Positions 6,706 through 11,069 of a DNA stretch of 11,069 nucleotides are shown one piece after another (the stretch's first letter is position 1; each line of letters starts with the position of its first letter). The stretch comes from Treponema sp. (lineage in GTDB: Bacteria; Spirochaetota; Spirochaetia; Treponematales; Breznakiellaceae): contig JAISOR010000159.1 in NCBI GenBank assembly GCA_031275535.1, positions 1-11,069 of the forward strand. Direction: 5' to 3'. The position numbers were made by a program, and so were the translations under genes. The notes under the pieces were generated by a model. That model made no database searches, was not told the origin of the DNA, and saw nothing but the letters and a program-made list of their open reading frames with translations.

Positions 6706-7424
6706 CTTTCCCCCTCCCCCGCGGAGGGGGAAAGGAGGCCCTCTTCCAGGGTATAGCGGACCAAGGCCCGGCGGGCCACCGTTTCGTCGTGGGTTACCAC
6801 GATGAGGGTCTTCTTCCACTTTTCCGTGGTGGCATAGAGGAGTTCCGCCACCACCCCGCTGTTCATGGGATCGAGGTTCCCCGTGGGTTCATCCGCCAGG
6901 ATTATATCGGGATCATTTACCAGGGACCGGGCCACGGCAACCCGCTGCCGTTCCCCCCCGGAAAGCTGGGAGGGGAAATGATGGAGCCGGTCATCCAGGC
7001 CCACATCCCCCAGGAGGACCCTGGCCTTTTCCAGGGCATCCTTTTTTTTCATCCCAAAAATATAGGCCGGCAGCATCACATTTTCCAGGGCGGTAAAATC
7101 CTTCAATAAATAGTGGAACTGAAAAATAAAACCCACCCGGCGGCTCCTATAGGAACTCAGGCCCGTCTCGGAAAGGCCGGTAATCTCCTGGCCATCCACT
7201 TGAACGGAACCGGAATCGCAGCGGTCAAGGCCCCCAAGAATATTGAGGAGCGTACTCTTTCCGCTGCCGCTTTGGCCGTTTACCGCCACCGTGGTTCCCC
7301 GGCCCACCTCAAAACTGATGCCCCTAAGGATATGGAGGGTTTCCGTGCCCGAGGCATAGTTCTTTACAATCTGCCGGACCCTAAGGAGCGCCCCGGCGGG
7401 ATCGTTTTTGTCCCGATCATTCAT
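6702..7424 (-). CDS. lolD: Lipoprotein-releasing system ATP-binding protein LolD
   Basis: The 240-residue ABC ATPase that powers release of outer-membrane lipoproteins by the LolCDE complex, at the inner face of the cytoplasmic membrane. All nucleotide-binding motifs are present in order: Walker [10 protein letters not shown] (50-58), Q-loop glutamine in FIFQFHYL (about 102), signature LSGGERQR (154-161), Walker B IILADE (174-179) with GNLD after it, and H-loop VVTHD (about 212). The ATG at 7424 is chosen, with GGAGGT eight bases upstream; it overlaps the stop of the upstream permease gene (7417) by eight bases. The in-frame ATG at 7472 lies deep in that gene. The last nine residues, SPSAGEGER, lie beyond the usual fold and are encoded by the 6705-6735 palindrome. 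The flanking permease genes make LolD more likely than a generic MacB-type ATPase. Confidence 0.93.
   Translation of the reverse strand: MNDRDKNDPAGALLRVRQIVKNYASGTETLHILRGISFEVGRGTTVAVNGQSGSGKSTLLNILGGLDRCDSGSVQVDGQEITGLSETGLSSYRSRRVGFIFQFHYLLKDFTALENVMLPAYIFGMKKKDALEKARVLLGDVGLDDRLHHFPSQLSGGERQRVAVARSLVNDPDIILADEPTGNLDPMNSGVVAELLYATTEKWKKTLIVVTHDETVARRALVRYTLEEGLLSPSAGEGER
6705..6735. repeat. 13-bp perfect palindrome at the lolD/permease junction
   Basis: CCTTTCCCCCTCC (6705-6717) and GGAGGGGGAAAGG (6723-6735) are perfect reverse complements around a five-base loop, CCCGC. In the minus-strand transcript the hairpin covers the last lolD codons, the GAGGGGGAAAG ribosome-binding site and the first base of the GTG start of the next gene, so it should hide that start until ribosomes finishing lolD open it. 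It encodes the lolD tail SPSAGEGER, a peptide typical of palindromic repeats that invade gene ends, so it may be a REP-like element. Confidence 0.8.
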
Positions 7425-8769
7425 AACGCAGTACCTCCGCAGGCCGTGTCCGGGAGACCTTGGCCGACGCAAACCAGGAAGCCAGCAGCGCGGACAGGAA
7501 GCCGAACAGCCATATCAACAGGACCTCGTGGGGGATAAGCCGGGAAGGGATTTCCTTTATATAAAAAATCCTGGGGGAAAAGATGGCAAACCCTTCCCCC
7601 AGGCCGGCCTCCGCGCCCAGAAAGGGGGCGGCAATCCGGTTTATCAGCCGGATAAGGCCGTTCACCCCTCCTTCCAGGAGGCTAAAAAAGGCGCCGATAT
7701 TACAGGCAATTAGGAGGCCCAGGGCTAAGCCCAGGCCCGCCCCGGCGAGGCCGATGATACAGCCATCCCAGACAAAGACCAGCCGGACCGCCCGGCCGGT
7801 GGCCCCCACGGCCCGGAGCAGGCCTATCTCTTCCCGGCGTTCCAGGACGCTGCGCCGCTGGGCCTGGAAGATGTTGAGGCCCACCACAATAAAGATGAGG
7901 CCCACCAAAATAAACATCAAAAGTTTATCCGTCCGCAGGGCCCCAAAAAAGGAACTGAAATATTCCCGCCAGGAATGTACCGCCGGAACTTCCGCACCGG
8001 GGAAGCCCCCTTCGGTTTGTAAGAGCTCCCGGACCCGCTCCGCCGCCCGCATATCCTGCCAGCGGTTTTTAAGCTTAATCCCCAGGGAAAGCGCCCGGCC
8101 CGGATTGTCCTCCGGCGGGAAGCTTCCCCCTTCCATCTCTCCGGCCTTATCGATGTTGATAAAGGCCCAGCCCAGATCGTATTCATAAAAACCGGAACGG
8201 AAAATGCCGCTTACCCTGAAACGGAAATCCTCGGCCTCCGGGGAGAAAAGCCCCGCCAGGAACACCAGGGTAATCTCGTCCCCCAGCCGGGCCGAAAGCC
8301 GCTGGGCAAGTTCCGAGCCCAGGAGGATGTTGTTTTTGCCGCTAAGATCAAAGGAACCGTCCTCAAATTCAAGCTTTGCCGCCATTCCCGGGTCCTGATC
8401 AAGGGCATCCGGCGGGAGGCCCCGGACCACCACCCCCTGCTGTCCGTTCCGGTTTCCCCGGGCTATGCCCTGGAGTTCCATAAAGGGGACCGCCGCGGTC
8501 AGCTCCGGCACGGCCCTGAGGCGCCGCAGCAGGGATTCCCCCTCTTCTCCCCCGGGGAAAGGTTCAACCCTGATATGGTAGGAGGATATTTCCAGGATGC
8601 TTTCGATGAACCCAAGCTGAAACCCGTTCATCACCGCGATGATCACCGTCAGGGCCAGGACCCCGGTAGCGATGCCCAGGACCGCCAGCACCGGCGCCGG
8701 GGAAGACCGGTTCCGGCGGCGGCCCGCGATATACCGGGCCGCCACAAAGCCAATCCATCCGGCGGGCAT
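7417..8769 (-). CDS. LolC/LolE-family lipoprotein-releasing permease (first of the operon)
   Basis: A 450-residue inner-membrane permease, slightly longer than E. coli LolC/LolE (about 400-415). The N-terminus has the family pattern: ARYIAGRRR, then TM1 (about 25-48) ending in VMNGFQ. A periplasmic domain (about 50-280) follows, then TM2 (about 283-303), the cytoplasmic RREEIGLLRAVGA segment (311-323), TM3 (about 329-356) and TM4 (about 415-436), ending PAEVLRYE as in LolC/E. The insert between TM3 and TM4 (about 360-412) is longer than usual. The ATG at 8769 shares one base with the preceding stop (TAATG), and GGGGAGGGG precedes it. It lies directly before lolD. With two different permeases the complex should be a LolC-LolE heterodimer; which is which cannot be told here. 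Confidence 0.92.
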   Translation of the reverse strand: MPAGWIGFVAARYIAGRRRNRSSPAPVLAVLGIATGVLALTVIIAVMNGFQLGFIESILEISSYHIRVEPFPGGEEGESLLRRLRAVPELTAAVPFMELQGIARGNRNGQQGVVVRGLPPDALDQDPGMAAKLEFEDGSFDLSGKNNILLGSELAQRLSARLGDEITLVFLAGLFSPEAEDFRFRVSGIFRSGFYEYDLGWAFINIDKAGEMEGGSFPPEDNPGRALSLGIKLKNRWQDMRAAERVRELLQTEGGFPGAEVPAVHSWREYFSSFFGALRTDKLLMFILVGLIFIVVGLNIFQAQRRSVLERREEIGLLRAVGATGRAVRLVFVWDGCIIGLAGAGLGLALGLLIACNIGAFFSLLEGGVNGLIRLINRIAAPFLGAEAGLGEGFAIFSPRIFYIKEIPSRLIPHEVLLIWLFGFLSALLASWFASAKVSRTRPAEVLRYE

Positions 8770-10100
8770 TATTCGCCCCTCCCCGGCTGGGGCCGGACCC
8801 GCTCTTCGGAAATTTTCCGGCCATCTTCCCAGAGGGCCCGGAGTATCACCACCCCGTTCATATAGAGTTCTTCCACTTCCTGCTCCCCCTCCCTGCGGAC
8901 CACCCGTTCAAGGACGCCGTTAACGTAGTTCCGTTCCAGGACCCGGTCCCCGTCCTCGTTGTATTCATATTCCGTGAGCTGCTCGTTCTCCCCGGCTTTC
9001 CAGCTTACCGAGGCAAGCCGGTCCCCGGACCAGGTATTCTGAAGCTCCCCCAGGACGACGTCATCTTCATCCTTCCTGGTTTCGGTCAGGACCCGGCCCC
9101 GTTCATCGGTGGTATACAATACCCGGTCCCCGGAGTTAACCAGGATCTCGGAGAAAAAGCCCGAGCCATAGGATGAACCGGGGGCGATAAATTCCTGCTC
9201 CGCCGCCTGAAGCACCATGTGGGGGAATTGGAGCCGGACCGGGGCCTGTTCTTCCGGCAGGGCCTGATGATAGCGCCGCTCCACCGCCCGCAGGGAATAA
9301 AACCGGCTGTACCGGTAATAGTCGGTCCACATATCCTCCAGGACCCCTTCCCTGTTTTCGCCGCCTATCTCACCCATGAGGCCTCCGGCCCCCGGCTCAA
9401 CCGTGGCGGCCCACGGGTCTCCGGCCCGGGCCTCATCCTCCGGCGCGGTTTCACTTCCCGGCACCACTCCATTCCCCGGCGCGGCTCCAGTTCCCGGAGC
9501 GGTCCCACTTCCCAGCACTGCCCCATTCGCCGGTGCGGCTCCACCTCCCGGCGCGGCTCCATCCCCGGACTCCGCTTCATCCCCGGTTTCCGCTTCATCC
9601 TCAGCCGGGGGGGGCGGAGGAGGGGTAAAACGCCGGGTCTCCGCCCTGATGAGCAGGCTGTTATTGTAGATATACCGGGTAATATATTCGGAACCGTCGG
9701 CGGCTATCCGGTATTCCCCGGTAATAAGCTCGTTGGGATCATAGAGTTCTATGAACCCCGAGCCATCCCCGTTGAACACGGCAACGAGCCGGGAGATTCC
9801 CTGCCCATCTTTGAAGATCCACTGCCGCCGCGATTCCTCCCCGTTTTCATAGAGGGTCCGCAGCTCGGGCTGATATTCCGGATTGTAGAAGGCCCGGAGC
9901 CTTTCGGGGAAATCCTCCCGGGCTATGGTTTCTATGGAAAGGGCGTATTTATTCCGCAGGGCAAGCCGGGAGAAGGCCCTTTCCAGGGTCATCCCCGCGG
10001 CGTTGGAGATATACCAATCCTGGGCAAAACCCGCAGCGGAGAGGACCGCCAGGAGTAGGCCCAGGAGGACCGGGAAAACCCGGAATCCGTGCTTATTCAA
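8769..10100 (-). CDS. Secreted protein of unknown function with 6-residue tandem repeats
   Basis: Not recognised as a named family. From the TTG start at 10100 the 443-residue product begins with a clear signal peptide: basic NKHGFR, a hydrophobic core (about 8-24) and a signal-peptidase I site after GFA (residue 26). There is no lipobox cysteine, so it should be periplasmic or exported rather than a lipoprotein. Residues 27-150 and 225-430 are rich in short strand-turn patterns (NGDGSGFIELYD, EYNEDGDRVLERNY, YMNGVVILRALWEDGR) that recall YD/MORN_2-like repeats. A PPPPPP run and ten 6-residue Ala/Gly/Pro repeats (about 163-222) separate them. It overlaps the ftsY stop by eight bases and the next permease start by one, so it is made with FtsY and LolCDE and may act in lipoprotein or envelope transport (inference). 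TTG is chosen because no ATG or GTG precedes the signal peptide at a sensible distance; the ribosome-binding site is weak. Confidence 0.75.
   Translation of the reverse strand: MNKHGFRVFPVLLGLLLAVLSAAGFAQDWYISNAAGMTLERAFSRLALRNKYALSIETIAREDFPERLRAFYNPEYQPELRTLYENGEESRRQWIFKDGQGISRLVAVFNGDGSGFIELYDPNELITGEYRIAADGSEYITRYIYNNSLLIRAETRRFTPPPPPPAEDEAETGDEAESGDGAAPGGGAAPANGAVLGSGTAPGTGAAPGNGVVPGSETAPEDEARAGDPWAATVEPGAGGLMGEIGGENREGVLEDMWTDYYRYSRFYSLRAVERRYHQALPEEQAPVRLQFPHMVLQAAEQEFIAPGSSYGSGFFSEILVNSGDRVLYTTDERGRVLTETRKDEDDVVLGELQNTWSGDRLASVSWKAGENEQLTEYEYNEDGDRVLERNYVNGVLERVVRREGEQEVEELYMNGVVILRALWEDGRKISEERVRPQPGRGE
9434..9613. repeat. Ten-unit 18-bp tandem repeat (VNTR-like)
   Basis: Units begin at 9434, 9452, 9470, 9488, 9506, 9524, 9542, 9560, 9578 and 9596 on the plus strand, each of the form catt(c/g)cccggcgcggctc; the first and last ones are more degenerate. 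On the coding minus strand each unit gives six residues of the pattern AAPGxG. The period is a multiple of three, so gain or loss of units keeps the frame and would only change the length of a flexible linker in the secreted protein. Confidence 0.9.
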
Positions 10101-10980
10101 GGCCGATAAATTCCCTGGTATAGGTATGGGTTTCAAAGGGTCTAAGGTCTTCGTATTTTTCGCCGTCGCAGAGAAAGACCACCGGCAGCCGGAGTTCCGA
10201 GGCCAGCGAAAAAACCACGCCGCCCTTGGCGCCGGAGTCAAATTTGGTAAGGATGACCCCATCCAGGGCAACCGCTTCATGGAAGGTCCCGGCCTGGGCC
10301 AGGGCGTTCCTGCCGGTGGTGGCGTCCAGCACAAGCCATTTGATATACCGGGAAGCCGCTGCCTTGGATTCCACCACCCGGTCAATCTTCTTCAACTCCT
10401 CCACCAGGGCGCTTTTGGTATGCATCCGCCCCGCGGTATCGGCAATGATCAGGTCTCCCCCGCCCGCCTGGGCGGCTTCGATGGCGTCATATACCACCGC
10501 CGCGGGATCTCCCCCCTGTTTATGGGCCACCACCCGGACCCCCAGGCGTTCCCCGTGTATTTTAAGCTGATCCACCGCCGCCGCCCGGAAGGTATCCGCC
10601 GCGGCCAGGATGGGTCTTTTGTTATGGAGGGACCGGCAGCGGTCCGCCAGTTTAGCGGCGGTGGTGGTTTTCCCCACCCCGTTTACCCCCAAAAGGAGGA
10701 TAATTACCAGACCCTCCCCCGGGGGGGGAAAGACCGGCAGGGGAAGGCCCCCGAGTTCCGCGTCCAGCAATTCCGCCAGTTTAAGCCGCACCTGCCGGGG
10801 ATCGCCGATCTTCTCTTTTCTACAGAGCTCTTTAAGGGCATCCACGGTCTTAAAGGCCCCGGCGGCGCCAAAATCACCCTCCACCAGCAGGTCCGCTAAA
10901 TCCTCGAAGAGATCTTCGGAAACCTTATTCCGGATCCCAAAAAAATTTTTAAACCTGTCGGCAAACGCGGCGGTCCCCAT
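10093..10980 (-). CDS. ftsY: Signal recognition particle receptor FtsY
   Basis: The SRP receptor GTPase, which docks SRP-ribosome complexes at the cytoplasmic membrane for co-translational insertion. The 295 residues hold a four-helix N domain (about 1-85) and the G domain with all motifs: G1 GVNGVGKTTT (98-107), G2 DTFRAAAVDQL (129-139), G3 DTAGR (181-185), G4 TKFD (245-248), AKGGVVFSLA (251-260) and the closing GEKYEDLRPF (273-282). The long acidic A domain of E. coli FtsY is absent, as in many bacteria. The ATG at 10980 is preferred because AGGGG lies nine bases before it; the ATG at 10989 (three more residues) abuts that AGGGG. FPPPGEG (84-90) between the N and G domains is encoded by a GC-rich imperfect palindrome. 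It leads the operon with the Lol genes. Confidence 0.96.
   Translation of the reverse strand: MGTAAFADRFKNFFGIRNKVSEDLFEDLADLLVEGDFGAAGAFKTVDALKELCRKEKIGDPRQVRLKLAELLDAELGGLPLPVFPPPGEGLVIILLLGVNGVGKTTTAAKLADRCRSLHNKRPILAAADTFRAAAVDQLKIHGERLGVRVVAHKQGGDPAAVVYDAIEAAQAGGGDLIIADTAGRMHTKSALVEELKKIDRVVESKAAASRYIKWLVLDATTGRNALAQAGTFHEAVALDGVILTKFDSGAKGGVVFSLASELRLPVVFLCDGEKYEDLRPFETHTYTREFIGLE
10711..10731. repeat. Imperfect GC palindrome inside ftsY
   Basis: The segment CCCTCCCCC followed by a run of eight G and AAAG is self-complementary over about eight pairs. Read on the minus strand, it shares CTTTCCCCC and GGGGGAGGG with the lolD/permease palindrome at 6705-6735, differing mainly in the centre. 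It encodes FPPPGEG in the loop between the N and G domains. A relation between the two is possible but unproven, since both are simple in composition. Confidence 0.35.
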
Positions 10981-10982
10981 TG

Positions 10983-11069
10983 TCACCATCCCCTGTTTTT
11001 CATAGAAGCCGTATCCTCGCCGGATATATAGACATACCGGAAGATCCGGTAAACGGCTTCGGTTGCTAC
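10983..11069 (-). CDS. Possible C-terminal tail of an unidentified upstream gene
   Basis: Upstream of ftsY a minus-strand frame is open from the window edge to a TGA at 10985-10983, giving 28 residues that begin VATEAVYRIFRYVYISGE and end MKNRGW. Its CGG, ATC, TTC and GCC codons fit the local usage, and its stop lies two bases before the preferred ftsY start (TGACAATG), the close spacing seen throughout this operon. Too little is visible to name a product. The alternative is non-coding leader: the same stretch also contains a promoter-like sequence. Confidence 0.45.
   Translation of the reverse strand, partial: VATEAVYRIFRYVYISGEDTASMKNRGW
11025..11053 (-). promoter_or_regulatory. Possible promoter and dyad upstream of ftsY
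   Basis: On the minus strand TTTACC (11053-11048), a 17-bp spacer and TATATA (11030-11025) match the sigma70 boxes at four of six bases each, with a start near 11018. The spacer largely coincides with a perfect 6-3-6 dyad, ACCGGA-AGA-TCCGGT (11036-11050). This conflicts with, or overlaps, the possible coding tail of the upstream gene. Confidence 0.25.

Noticed and set aside
9219..10058. 279-codon plus-strand frame opposite the secreted protein
   Set aside because: Arises from the 18-bp repeat, which is open in several frames, and high GC; no signal, domain or ribosome-binding site, and it opposes a coherent operon.
10101..10385. N-terminal extension of the secreted protein to 10385
   Set aside because: This part overlaps ftsY in another frame and is its shadow; the signal peptide begins directly after the TTG at 10100.
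9925..10899. 324-codon plus-strand frame opposite ftsY
   Set aside because: Antisense shadow; all GTPase motifs of FtsY are on the minus strand.

Overview
The window looks like chromosomal DNA from a GC-rich anaerobic bacterium, most likely a spirochaete of the Treponema group. The grounds are an HcpR-type Crp/Fnr regulator divergent from an FrdX-type ferredoxin (a pairing of anaerobes), a lipoprotein-export ABC cluster behind ftsY, and a free-standing DUF4143 ATPase of a kind common in anaerobes. The species assignment is inference. The gene families are read directly from motifs.

Left part (1-2524, + strand): the C-terminal 840 residues of carbamoyl-phosphate synthase large subunit (carB), cut by the left edge. 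It resembles the animal CAD/CPS1 form more than the E. coli form. Next come an HcpR-like regulator (minus strand, 2590-3252) and, divergent from it, an FrdX-like ferredoxin (3358-4086). A 14-bp Crp/Fnr-type dyad lies between them, placed to repress the regulator and activate the ferredoxin. Both convergent gene ends (carB/hcpR and frdX/ATPase) carry a GC-rich hairpin without a T-tract.

Right part (4143-11069, all minus strand, read right to left): the tail of an unidentified gene, ftsY, a secreted protein of unknown function with an 18-bp tandem repeat, a LolC/E-type permease, the ATPase lolD, a second LolC/E-type permease, then a stand-alone AAA ATPase/DUF4143 protein after a 67-bp gap. From ftsY to the second permease every gene overlaps the next by 1 to 8 nt, so they should form one translationally coupled operon. 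It joins SRP-dependent membrane targeting (FtsY) to release of lipoproteins from the inner membrane (LolCDE). A perfect 13-bp palindrome covers the lolD stop and the ribosome-binding site and start of the second permease.

No rRNA, tRNA, CRISPR array or insertion sequence was seen. No stretch longer than about 110 bases lacks a gene. I see no clear new defence or biosynthetic system. The best leads are the CPS1-like carB effector domain, the shared hcpR/frdX operator, the unknown secreted protein in the Lol operon, and the palindrome at the lolD/permease junction.
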